DNA of 54,442 nucleotides from positions 1 to 54,442 of the forward strand of contig JAHHSR010000004.1 in the NCBI GenBank assembly GCA_020025075.1, given 5' to 3'. Of the stretch, positions 1-6,306 are shown one piece after another. The DNA is from Pectinatus sp. (GTDB lineage Bacteria; Bacillota; Negativicutes; Selenomonadales; Selenomonadaceae). The position numbers and the translations under genes are program-made. The notes below the pieces were generated by a model. It was not told where the DNA came from, ran no database searches, and saw only the letters and a program-made list of their open reading frames with translations. Position 1 is the first letter of the stretch. Every line of letters starts with the position of its first letter.

Positions 1-19
1 TCGTGTATCAGACTTCTCA

Positions 20-56
20 AGAATCCCCCACTTCTATAAGTGGGGGAGGTTCAAGT
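20..56 (+). mobile_element. Right-end hairpin of an IS200/IS605-type TnpB element (partial)
   Basis: A perfect 9-bp stem (25-33 with 38-46, four-base loop) of C5ACTT/AAGTG5 type is followed by AGGTTCAA. This hairpin-plus-TTCAA arrangement is typical of the right end of IS200/IS605-family elements, where it also forms the 3' end of the TnpB guide RNA scaffold. The transposase gene itself would lie to the left, outside the window. The plus-strand orientation is inferred from the hairpin lying before the TTCAA. The family call rests on resemblance only. Confidence 0.6.
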
Positions 57-150
57 ACGAGCTGGACCGAAAATAAAAAAGCTAAGTTGCGTGCCGAGGT
101 CAATGGCTTAACTGGAGGTTCAAGTACGAGCTGGACCGAAAATAAAAAAG
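45..150 (+). repeat. 37-bp direct repeat at the element junction
   Basis: The stretch 45-81 recurs exactly at 114-150, a period of 69 bp. The repeated unit begins with the last bases of the element end (GGAGGTTCAA) and continues into flanking DNA. The second copy lacks the preceding hairpin. The second copy ends just before the ribosome binding site of the next gene. Confidence 0.85.
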
Positions 151-159
151 AGGCAAAGT

Positions 160-873
160 ATGACAAAGGACAAAAGAAAGCAAAAGAAGCGGTCTATGCC
201 GAGCATCATGCTTGGAACAAGTTGCTTTTTCTTTGAGCATTTGCGCCAGCATCGCAAGAGCATAGCAATTTCCCTGTCGGCGGCAAAGGTAATTTGCATT
301 AAGACGCCATATGGAACCTCGGAAGATGGCGCAAGAAAAATCCTCAAGCAGCACGAGAAGTGGATTTTGGCGCGGGCAAAGGCGCTTGCAAAAACACTCG
401 CTGCAGCGCAAGTACTCTATCATGGTCAAAAATATCCGCTTTGTTGCCAAAAAGGCGCTTTAGAAGCCGTCTTTTGGCGCAGTGAAAAGCTTTTTCTCAT
501 TGCGCCGGAAAAAAAGCGGGAAAAAGAGCTACTCTTAGCTTGGTACAAGGCACAGGCATTGTCTTTTTTAAAAGAGCGCGTTCCCTTTTGGGGAGAAAAG
601 CTCCATGTGACGTGGCAAAAAATTGCCGTACGCGACCAAAAAACCCGCTGGGGAAGCTGCTCTTGGCGCGGCACATTGAGCTTTAATTTTCGCATTGTCA
701 TGCTGCCGCCAGCCGTGGCCGACTATATCGTCATTCATGAATGTGCGCATTTGCGCGAATTCAGTCATGCCCCAGCCTTTTGGCAGCTCGTGCGCCAGTT
801 TGACCCCGCCGTAGACGAGCATCGCCGCTATCTAAAAGACGCCGGTCTAGCCGCGTTTCACGCTCTGCGCTGA
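160..873 (+). CDS. YgjP-like (DUF45) metallopeptidase domain protein
   Basis: A 237-residue protein of the M48/SprT-like YgjP family. The zinc-binding HECAH motif is at about residues 193-197 with a further His at 203, and it is preceded by the family hallmark RWGSCS. The N-terminal half carries the usual beta-rich YgjP region. The function of the family is not settled; it is predicted to be an intracellular zinc peptidase. The start at 160 has GAGG six bases upstream. The N-terminus of the reading frame abuts the mobile-element junction, so the first dozen residues may not be native. It stands alone and ends at a bidirectional terminator shared with the usp gene. Confidence 0.85.
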   Translation: MTKDKRKQKKRSMPSIMLGTSCFFFEHLRQHRKSIAISLSAAKVICIKTPYGTSEDGARKILKQHEKWILARAKALAKTLAAAQVLYHGQKYPLCCQKGALEAVFWRSEKLFLIAPEKKREKELLLAWYKAQALSFLKERVPFWGEKLHVTWQKIAVRDQKTRWGSCSWRGTLSFNFRIVMLPPAVADYIVIHECAHLREFSHAPAFWQLVRQFDPAVDEHRRYLKDAGLAAFHALR

Positions 874-883
874 CCGACAAAAA

Positions 884-914
884 TACCCCTGCTGCCAAAA
901 GGCAGGCAGGGGTA
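884..914. terminator. Bidirectional terminator between ygjP-like gene and usp
   Basis: Inverted repeat TACCCCTGC.TGCC / GGCAGGCAGGGGTA with a four-A loop and one bulged base, flanked by A-rich sequence on the left and T-rich on the right. It lies between two convergent genes and can serve both. Confidence 0.7.
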
Positions 915-917
915 AAA

Positions 918-1340
918 TTATTTTACTATCGTTACGGGACAGGTGGCATTTTCAATTACATATTGGCTGACGCTGCCCAGAAGGACGCCCTTGACGAAAC
1001 CGAGACCACGGCTTCCCATGACAATCATGTCGCTGTTATTTTCCTCGGCAAAGTCCAAAATGGTGACAGCAGGTGAGCCCGTTTCAGAAAATGCTTCCGC
1101 CTGCACTTCGCGTGGTGTGCGCTGCAAGGCGCTATCTAGGACAGCATCTCCTGCCTTGTTGACGGCATCTAAAATAGCGTCGGAGAGACAGGCATTGATG
1201 GCTAGCTGGTTGATGTTGGCGACATAGAGATAGTTTATCTTGGCATTGCATGAAATGGCCAGCTTTACAGCAAATGCCACGGCCTTGTTTGAGCCGTCAG
1301 AACCGTCTACGGGAACTAAGATTGTCTTGATTTCGTCCAT
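918..1340 (-). CDS. Universal stress protein, UspA family
   Basis: A 140-residue single-domain Usp. The ATP-binding signature G-x2-G-x9-G-S is present near the C-terminus (MGSRGLG...LLGSVS), and the N-terminus has the usual ILVPVDGSD strand with its Asp. ATG 1340 is chosen over an in-frame GTG at 1349 because AAGGAG sits directly before it with good spacing; the GTG lies within that ribosome binding site. Usp proteins bind ATP and respond to starvation or stress; no specific partner is visible. It may have its own promoter in the 116-bp gap after tadA. Confidence 0.9.
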   Translation of the reverse strand: MDEIKTILVPVDGSDGSNKAVAFAVKLAISCNAKINYLYVANINQLAINACLSDAILDAVNKAGDAVLDSALQRTPREVQAEAFSETGSPAVTILDFAEENNSDMIVMGSRGLGFVKGVLLGSVSQYVIENATCPVTIVK

Positions 1341-1456
1341 ATTAAACACTCCTTCTCAATTGCGGCTTGAGCATCTTGTCGGTCCGCCCCGCTTTTAGCA
1401 TAGCAGGGTGCCGCTTGTCTTTAGTATATAGCAAATAGAAAGGTCCAACAAGTAGC

Positions 1457-1918
1457 CTAACGCCGGGTGTGGAAAAATTCGCGCAAGATGGCGCGGCATT
1501 GGTCTTCGCACACCCCCCCTCGCAGCTCAATAGGGCGATGTAGATGAGGATGCTGCGAGATGGCAAAGACCGTTTCCATCGCCCCCATGCGCAAATCAAA
1601 GGCGCCGTAAACGACGCGCCCTATGCGGCTTAGTAAGATAGCTCCTGCGCACAGTGGGCAAGGTTCCAAGGTCACATAAAGCGTCATTTCGTCGAGGTAG
1701 CGCCTCTTTAGTTTTTGGCAGGCAGCCTTAATCGCCAAAAATTCGGCATGGGCCGTGGCGTCATTGCGCCTTTCGACCTCATTTTGGCCTGTGGCAATTA
1801 TCTTTTTATCCTTGACAATCAAGGCGCCGACAGGGACTTCGCCTTTTTCGGCGGCCTTTCTGGCCCAAAAAAGAGCCTTTTGCATGAAATCGCGGTCCTT
1901 ATAATCTGGGCAGTTCAT
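1457..1918 (-). CDS. tadA: tRNA-specific adenosine deaminase TadA
   Basis: A 153-residue cytidine-deaminase-fold enzyme that converts A34 to inosine in the wobble position of tRNA-Arg(ACG). The zinc and catalytic motifs are intact: HAE at residues 57-59 and PCPLC at 86-90. Length fits the family. There is no clear ribosome binding site before ATG 1918; the start overlaps the end of the small upstream gene by 20 bases, which suggests translational coupling. A perfect 7-bp hairpin (about 1940-1957) lies just upstream inside that small gene. Confidence 0.93.
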   Translation of the reverse strand: MNCPDYKDRDFMQKALFWARKAAEKGEVPVGALIVKDKKIIATGQNEVERRNDATAHAEFLAIKAACQKLKRRYLDEMTLYVTLEPCPLCAGAILLSRIGRVVYGAFDLRMGAMETVFAISQHPHLHRPIELRGGVCEDQCRAILREFFHTRR

Positions 1919-2102
1919 GTATATCGAGGCGATAGGCTGCCAGCGCTTGCGCTGGCTTTGATGGTTTCATCTTCTTGGTTAAAATCTGGCTAAAGCACTT
2001 TTCTCTTTTACCTGCAAAACTGTAAGCATTACCCGTAAGCCCTTGGCCGTAATTTTTGACGAGGCTTGAGCGTGGGTCAATTTTTTCAATACGCGGCAGC
2101 AT
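1899..2102 (-). CDS. Small protein of unknown function upstream of tadA
   Basis: A 67-residue reading frame beginning MLPRIEKIDPRSSLVKNYGQ. I do not recognise a family. It has a good ribosome binding site (GAAAGGAAGG before ATG 2102) and its last 20 bases overlap tadA, so it is probably translated and coupled to tadA. It is basic, has no membrane segment or signal peptide, and no Cys cluster. A longer start at 2132 lacks a ribosome binding site. Confidence 0.5.
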   Translation of the reverse strand: MLPRIEKIDPRSSLVKNYGQGLTGNAYSFAGKREKCFSQILTKKMKPSKPAQALAAYRLDIHELPRL

Positions 2103-2182
2103 GACTATCCCTTCCTTTCTAAAAATAAACATTCCTTACTTATATTATAGTTTGTTTTGATAAAATCTGCTAGTTTTTGCAC

Positions 2183-2223
2183 AAAAAAAGCGGCGAAAAG
2201 TCACCAGTGGTACTTTTCGCCGC
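2183..2223 (-). terminator. Intrinsic terminator of rlmH
   Basis: A perfect 12-bp stem (2190-2201 with 2212-2223) is followed on the minus strand by a run of U from the A-tract 2183-2189. The stem includes the rlmH stop codon, so the terminator overlaps the end of the coding region. Confidence 0.85.
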
Positions 2224-2680
2224 GGCTTATTTTAAAAGCGCGATAAATTTGTTCCGTCAAAAGGAGCCTTATCATCTGGTGCGTGAAGGTGAGAGGCGAA
2301 AAGCTCCAGCGCCAATCGGCTTTTTGGCGTACATCTTCAGAAAGGCCAAAAGCGCCGCCAATGAGGAAGGCAATCTCGCTTTGGCCGCTTAGGGCAAGCG
2401 CGTCGAGCTTTTGGGATAGCTTTTCCGAGCTTACCTCTTCTCCCTTGATGTCGAGCACGATGAGATAGGCCTGGGGTGGCACTTGCGCCAAAAGGCGCTC
2501 GCCTTCAAGTGCCAAGACCTTCTTTTTCGTCGCCTCCGACGGGTCGGAAGGCATTTTTTCCTCATTTATTTCGATGATTTTCACCTTGGCAAAAGGGGAA
2601 AGGCGTTTTAAAAACTCATTAATCCCTTCGCGCAAGTATTTTTCCTTGAGTTTTCCAGCGCCGATAATGGTTATTTTCAT
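2201..2680 (-). CDS. rlmH: 23S rRNA (pseudouridine1915-N3)-methyltransferase RlmH
   Basis: A 159-residue SPOUT methyltransferase that methylates pseudouridine 1915 of 23S rRNA on assembled ribosomes using SAM. The C-terminal knot sequence FLIGGAFGLS and the ending QMIRLLLTEQIYRAFKISRGEKYHW match the family closely, as does the length. It lies 12 bases after yycJ, the usual gene order in many Firmicutes. Confidence 0.95.
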   Translation of the reverse strand: MKITIIGAGKLKEKYLREGINEFLKRLSPFAKVKIIEINEEKMPSDPSEATKKKVLALEGERLLAQVPPQAYLIVLDIKGEEVSSEKLSQKLDALALSGQSEIAFLIGGAFGLSEDVRQKADWRWSFSPLTFTHQMIRLLLTEQIYRAFKISRGEKYHW

Positions 2681-2692
2681 GAATTTTCCTAA

Positions 2693-3460
2693 CTAGGCTT
2701 GACAGCTGACCATTTCATTTTGTTTTGCCAGCTGAATGTTGCACTTGTCTTTATTTGGTTTGCCCAAAATTTTTTCTACCGCCCGCATTATGGCCTCGGG
2801 GCAGTTATTTTCCTCGCTCATGTGCGCAAGCAGCACCTGGCGCGGCTTTTTTCCGGGCAGGCGGCTCAAAGTCCAGACCGCTTCTTCGTTGGAAAGATGG
2901 CCGCGATTGCTGAGGATGCGCCTTTTGAGGGAGAAGGGATAGCACCCCTTTTTTAGCATGTCAAGGTCATAATTTGCCTCCAAAATCAAGATATCAGAGT
3001 CGGCAAGCGCCGCCTGCACCGAGCTTGTCACAAATCCAAAATCGGTCGCGATGGCACATTTTTGGTGGCAATTTTCAATCGTATAGCCGACCGGGCTTGC
3101 CGCATCGTGCAGGATAGAAAATGGCTCGATATGAAAGGAACCCAAATCGAGGCTATCTCCAAGCGGGTGAAGGCACTCCTGCGGCAACTTATCATAACAA
3201 GACATCGCCTTAAAAGTGGCGGGGCGGGCATAAATGGGCAGGGCATATTTTTTGCACAAGGTAGGCAGACCCTTGATGTGGTCGCCGTGCTCATGCGTGA
3301 TGACAATGCCGCTGAGTGAGGCTGCATCTTTATGCAGGGCTTTAAGGCTCTGCTCGATGCGCCGCGCGCTGATGCCGGCATCGACTAGAAGGCAGCTTTT
3401 TTCATCTTCTATTAAGATGGCATTGCCCTTGCTGCCGCTGGCTAAAGCAGTTGCTTGCAA
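2693..3460 (-). CDS. yycJ: MBL-fold metallohydrolase, YycJ/WalJ family
   Basis: A metallo-beta-lactamase-fold nuclease-like protein with THEHGDH and downstream metal ligands. Orthologues (YycJ/WalJ) sit next to rlmH or the WalRK locus and have been linked to DNA repair and cell-wall coordination. A TTG start at 3460 is preferred: AAAGGA is eight bases upstream and the protein then begins MQATALASGSKGNA, as family members do. The upstream ATG at 3487 has no ribosome binding site and would place that motif inside the coding region. Length is then 255 residues. Confidence 0.88.
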   Translation of the reverse strand: MQATALASGSKGNAILIEDEKSCLLVDAGISARRIEQSLKALHKDAASLSGIVITHEHGDHIKGLPTLCKKYALPIYARPATFKAMSCYDKLPQECLHPLGDSLDLGSFHIEPFSILHDAASPVGYTIENCHQKCAIATDFGFVTSSVQAALADSDILILEANYDLDMLKKGCYPFSLKRRILSNRGHLSNEEAVWTLSRLPGKKPRQVLLAHMSEENNCPEAIMRAVEKILGKPNKDKCNIQLAKQNEMVSCQA

Positions 3461-3523
3461 TATCTTCGTCCTTTCTCTTTTTCTCATTGTCTATTATAGC
3501 ACTTTTGGCAATAAGTTAAGGCA

Positions 3524-3553
3524 CAAAAAAAGCACTGCGAAATCGCAGTGCTT
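3524..3553 (-). terminator. Terminator of the cold-shock gene
   Basis: An 11-bp stem (3530-3540 with 3543-3553), with a U-tract on the minus strand from A 3524-3530. It lies directly after the csp stop codon. Confidence 0.8.
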
Positions 3554-3576
3554 TGGCTTAGCGTATGATAAATATA

Positions 3577-3789
3577 TCAGTCGGCGATGCACACATTTAC
3601 AGCGCGCATTTTGCTGCTGTCACGCGTATCCGGTTCAGCATCAAAGGTTACTTTCTGACCTTCTTCGAGGGTCTTGTAGCCATCTACCTGAATTGCGGAA
3701 TAATGAACGAACAAATCACCGCTGCCATCATCATTGGTGATGAAGCCGTAACCTTTACCAGCATTAAACCATTTAACTACTCCTGTCAT
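3577..3789 (-). CDS. Cold-shock domain protein
   Basis: A 70-residue CspA-family single OB-fold protein. RNP1 (GKGYGFI) and RNP2 (LFVHYSAI) are both present. Csp proteins bind single-stranded RNA and act as RNA chaperones. ATG 3789 has a strong GGGAGG eight bases upstream; the longer open frame to 3846 only adds hydrophobic residues encoded in the leader. It is monocistronic, with its own promoter, a 134-base leader containing a 15-bp stem-loop, and a terminator. Confidence 0.95.
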   Translation of the reverse strand: MTGVVKWFNAGKGYGFITNDDGSGDLFVHYSAIQVDGYKTLEEGQKVTFDAEPDTRDSSKMRAVNVCIAD

Positions 3790-3843
3790 TGTGAATCCTC
3801 CCGACAAATAAATATGAATTATATCCAACAGAAAAACAAAAAG

Positions 3844-3899
3844 CACATGCTCTTGTAAAGCATCAATGTATCGCGATTAATGGCTTACAAGAGCATGTG
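3844..3899 (-). promoter_or_regulatory. Long stem-loop in the csp mRNA leader
   Basis: A perfect 15-bp inverted repeat, 3844-3858 with 3885-3899, with a 26-base loop. It lies between the predicted transcription start (about 3923) and the csp start codon. Cold-shock mRNAs are known to carry structured leaders that control translation with temperature; that role here is inference. Confidence 0.55.
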
Positions 3900-3929
3900 A
3901 GTCCGTTGCCAATCTCTGAATACATGATA

Positions 3930-3958
3930 AATATATCATGTAAGGCTATAATTGTCAA
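3930..3958 (-). promoter_or_regulatory. Promoter of the cold-shock gene
   Basis: On the minus strand, TTGACA (3958-3953), a 17-base spacer and TATATT (3935-3930). A palindrome with 9-bp arms (about 3921-3942) overlaps the -10 box and could be an operator. Confidence 0.7.
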
Positions 3959-3959
3959 T

Positions 3960-4388
3960 TATTTTATCGTTAATTAAAAGGCTTTGAGAACATTTTTTTG
4001 CAATATTCTTTATTAGCATAATTGATTAAAAATATACCATATAAGTTGCCATTCTCTTATAAAAGAATATTTAAGTTGTATATGGATACTTTATTTACAA
4101 AAACAAAAAATGAAATAAAATGCCATGTATTATTGATTAAAGAAAATGGTTATTAATAGACAATATTATTTTTACATTTATAAAAATATTTTCTCTTGAC
4201 AAAAAAATATTAGCAAAAAATGTTTTGTGCAAAATTTATGCAAGTCAGTTATAATTAGCTCCGAACAATATTGACTTAAAATTACAATAGCTATAAACTT
4301 ATGATGAAGCAAAAAGCAGTGTTTATAAAAAGGCCATTTTAGGAGAGCCTATAACCTCCTTACAAAAAACGAAAAAGAGGGGATAAAC
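3960..4388. other. AT-rich intergenic region before the lysR gene
   Basis: About 430 bp of very AT-rich sequence. It holds a TTGACA at about 4196 and a TATAAT near 4250, but no well-spaced promoter pair. No open frame, tRNA or clear RNA structure is visible. LysR-type regulators often bind such upstream regions; no T-N11-A palindrome stands out. Confidence 0.5.
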
Positions 4389-5273
4389 ATGACTTTAAGA
4401 CATCTTTCCATATTCATCAAGGTTTGTCAAGAAGGAGGCGTAACGGCAGCAGCTAAAAAAATGCACATTACGCAGCCTTCTGTCAGCCAGGCGCTGCAGG
4501 AGTTGGAAGAACATTATGGCATTTTACTCTTTGAAAGGCTCGGACGGCGCCTGTTTATCACAGAAGCTGGCGAAAGACTTTATGGCTATGCCAAGAAGAT
4601 TATTCACTTGAATCTTCAGACAGAGGAAGCAATGCGCGCCTTTGTCAAGAGTGGCGTCCTTAAAGTGGGGGCAAGCATGACGATAAGCGAGGTCGTGCTC
4701 ATTGACATCTTGCGCACGGCGGAAAAGAATGACCCTTCGCAGCAGATTATCTCGCGCGTATGCAATTCCTCCGCCTTGGAAGAAATGCTTTTAAACAGCG
4801 AGCTCGACATTGCGCTCATTGAGGGCAACGTCAAATCGGAGGCGCTGAAAAAAGAGGTATTTATGCGCGATGACCTAATCTTCATCGTTGCGCCGCAAAA
4901 TCCCCTCTTGAGCAAGGATAATGTCACGGCACAGGACCTAAAGGGCCAAAAATTCTTCTTGCGCGAGCCGGGCAGCGGTACGCGCGCTCTCTTTGCCTCC
5001 GTGATGCAGGCTAATAATATAAATTATCAGATTGCCGGCGAATACACGACGGTCGAAATGATAAAGCGCGCTGTCATGGCCAATTTGGGCATTGGCATCA
5101 TTTCGGAAAAGGCGGCAGCCAAGGAGATAGCCGAAGGAAAATTGGCCACCTTTGCCATTCCGGGGCTTGTCTTTTCGCGTTCTTTTGACATCGTTTACCA
5201 TAAGAACAAGTTTATTTCTGATGGGCTGCGTAACTTTATTAAGAGCTGCTATGAGGCTGTTAATAATTTTTAA
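4389..5273 (+). CDS. LysR-family transcriptional regulator
   Basis: A 294-residue LTTR. The N-terminal winged helix-turn-helix is clear (residues about 1-60, MTLRHLSIFIKVCQEGGVT, ITQPSVSQALQELE), followed by the linker helix and a type 2 periplasmic-binding effector domain starting near VLKVGASMTISE. The start has AGGGG eight bases upstream. The gene is isolated: no divergent target gene adjoins it, and the next gene downstream (terC) has its own promoter and riboswitch. Effector and targets cannot be told from sequence; the fold resembles CysB/CbbR-type regulators. Confidence 0.9.
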   Translation: MTLRHLSIFIKVCQEGGVTAAAKKMHITQPSVSQALQELEEHYGILLFERLGRRLFITEAGERLYGYAKKIIHLNLQTEEAMRAFVKSGVLKVGASMTISEVVLIDILRTAEKNDPSQQIISRVCNSSALEEMLLNSELDIALIEGNVKSEALKKEVFMRDDLIFIVAPQNPLLSKDNVTAQDLKGQKFFLREPGSGTRALFASVMQANNINYQIAGEYTTVEMIKRAVMANLGIGIISEKAAAKEIAEGKLATFAIPGLVFSRSFDIVYHKNKFISDGLRNFIKSCYEAVNNF

Positions 5274-5292
5274 ATAAATTCTTTTTCGGTGC

Positions 5293-5321
5293 TTGACACT
5301 AATTATTATCTTTGTTATTAT
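5293..5321 (+). promoter_or_regulatory. Promoter of the riboswitch-terC unit
   Basis: TTGACA at 5293-5298, a 17-base spacer, and TATTAT at 5316-5321. Transcription would begin about 5328, roughly 90 bases before the riboswitch. A strong hairpin (ATCGCC/GGCGAT with flanking CTGCT/AGCAG, 5338-5366) lies in between. Confidence 0.7.
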
Positions 5322-5414
5322 AATTAATAAGATAAGAGCTGCTTTAATCGCCACGGCGATAGCAGAAAAAATGATTAAGAATATATGGAAATTGTTCTGA
5401 AATAGTGAATAATG

Positions 5415-5500
5415 AAACCTGTTAAAAGGGAGTAACTTCTTTGCTCATCGTCGTCAAAACGCTGTTTGCAGCCGGCGATGGGACCAGTCGAGGTAAGTGA
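5415..5500 (+). ncRNA. yybP-ykoY manganese riboswitch aptamer
   Basis: The sequence carries the hallmark pieces of the Mn2+-sensing yybP-ykoY class in order: AAAGGGAGTAA near 5425, CATCGTCGTCAAAACG near 5446-5461, GCCGGCGATGGGACC near 5471-5485 and GGTAAGTGAGAC near 5492-5503. It directly precedes an intrinsic terminator and a TerC/YjbE-type gene, the best-known target of this class. Manganese binding is expected to favour the antiterminated state and switch on export. Confidence 0.88.
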
Positions 5501-5533
5501 GACTTTTAGCGCTTGGCGCTAAAAGTCTTTTTT
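5501..5533 (+). terminator. Riboswitch expression-platform terminator
   Basis: A perfect 12-bp stem (5501-5512 with 5516-5527, three-base loop) followed by six T. Its left arm begins inside the conserved GTGAGAC end of the aptamer, so aptamer folding and terminator formation compete. Confidence 0.88.
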
Positions 5534-5570
5534 GTTTTATGGAAGAAAATCAAAATTAAAAATACGAAAA

Positions 5571-5606
5571 GGAGGAGCTGCTCTTTTTGAGCAGCGAAAA
5601 ACAATG
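5571..5606 (+). promoter_or_regulatory. Ribosome binding site split from start codon by a hairpin (terC)
   Basis: AAAAGGAGGA ends at 5576 and the start codon is at 5604, a linear gap of 27 bases, too far for normal initiation. A perfect 7-bp hairpin (5577-5583 with 5589-5595, five-T loop) fills most of that gap. With the hairpin folded the effective spacing is about nine bases. Confidence 0.6.
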
Positions 5607-6257
5607 GAATTTTTTTTGCCGCTTCTAACCATCATCTGTATTGATTTAGTGCTCGCCGGCGACAACGCCGTTGTCATTGCGCTTGCCGTGCGGGAGCTGC
5701 CGCAAAAAATGCGCTGCAAGGCCATTGTATTTGGTACGGCAGGAGCTGTAATCGTGCGCATCATCATGGCCCTTTTAGCCGTCTACCTTTTGCAAATACC
5801 ATATCTTTTGTGCCTTGGCGGTATCGTCCTATTGCCAATTGCCTTGAAGCTATTGCGCCCTTCGCAAGTCGAAAAAGAAAAAAAGGCCCCCATAACCTTT
5901 TTGGGGGCGATAAAGCTCATAGTCATTGCCGATGCCGTGATGGGGCTAGATAATGTCCTGGCAATAGCGGGTGCTGCCGGCGGGCACTACGGGTTCATCA
6001 TTTTCGGCATCTTGATAAGCGTGCCCATTCTGGCCTGGGGCAGCGGCATGATTGCGCGTGCTATGGATAAATATTCCTTCTTCGTATTAGGCGGTGCGAG
6101 CATTCTTGCCTATACGGCAGGAACCATGGTCATGCACGATGCGATAGTGGGTTCTTTTTTGCGCTCTTTGGGACCGCTTGAATATATTTTGCCGGCCCTT
6201 TCCATTGCCATAGTCGTCATTTATTTTTATGTGCTGAAAAAAACGGAAAAAGTTTAA
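5604..6257 (+). CDS. TerC/YjbE-family integral membrane protein, probable Mn2+ exporter
   Basis: A 217-residue membrane protein with about seven hydrophobic segments. It has the two TerC-family acidic motifs, DLVLAGDNAVVIA near residue 14 and DAVMGLDNVLAIAG near residue 115, which are proposed to coordinate the metal. Family members under yybP-ykoY riboswitches export Mn2+ or load it into secreted enzymes. The start at ATG 5604 gives the normal N-terminus (MEFFLPLLTIICIDLVLAGDN); an in-frame ATG at 5538 follows directly on the terminator and has no ribosome binding site. Monocistronic. Confidence 0.9.
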   Translation: MEFFLPLLTIICIDLVLAGDNAVVIALAVRELPQKMRCKAIVFGTAGAVIVRIIMALLAVYLLQIPYLLCLGGIVLLPIALKLLRPSQVEKEKKAPITFLGAIKLIVIADAVMGLDNVLAIAGAAGGHYGFIIFGILISVPILAWGSGMIARAMDKYSFFVLGGASILAYTAGTMVMHDAIVGSFLRSLGPLEYILPALSIAIVVIYFYVLKKTEKV

Positions 6258-6306
6258 AAAAAGGCCTTGCGGCCAAGTCTTAGCGGCTTGGTGCAAGGTC
6301 TTTTTT
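6258..6306. terminator. Shared terminator of terC and the P1B ATPase
   Basis: An imperfect inverted repeat around AGGCCTTGC..GGCCAAG / CGGCTTGG.GCAAGGTC, with A-run on the left and T-run on the right. It works for both convergent genes and overlaps the last codons of the ATPase gene. Confidence 0.7.

Noticed and set aside
3-236. 77-codon open frame at the left edge with a repeated peptide
   Set aside because: The peptide repeat is just the translation of the 37-bp DNA repeat; the frame overlaps the ygjP-like gene and has no ribosome binding site.
3565-3938. 15-bp repeat ATGATAAATATATCA on both sides of csp (3565-3579 and 3924-3938)
   Set aside because: AT-rich; one copy lies on the csp stop codon and the other on the -10 box. 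Probably chance rather than a mobile-element target duplication.
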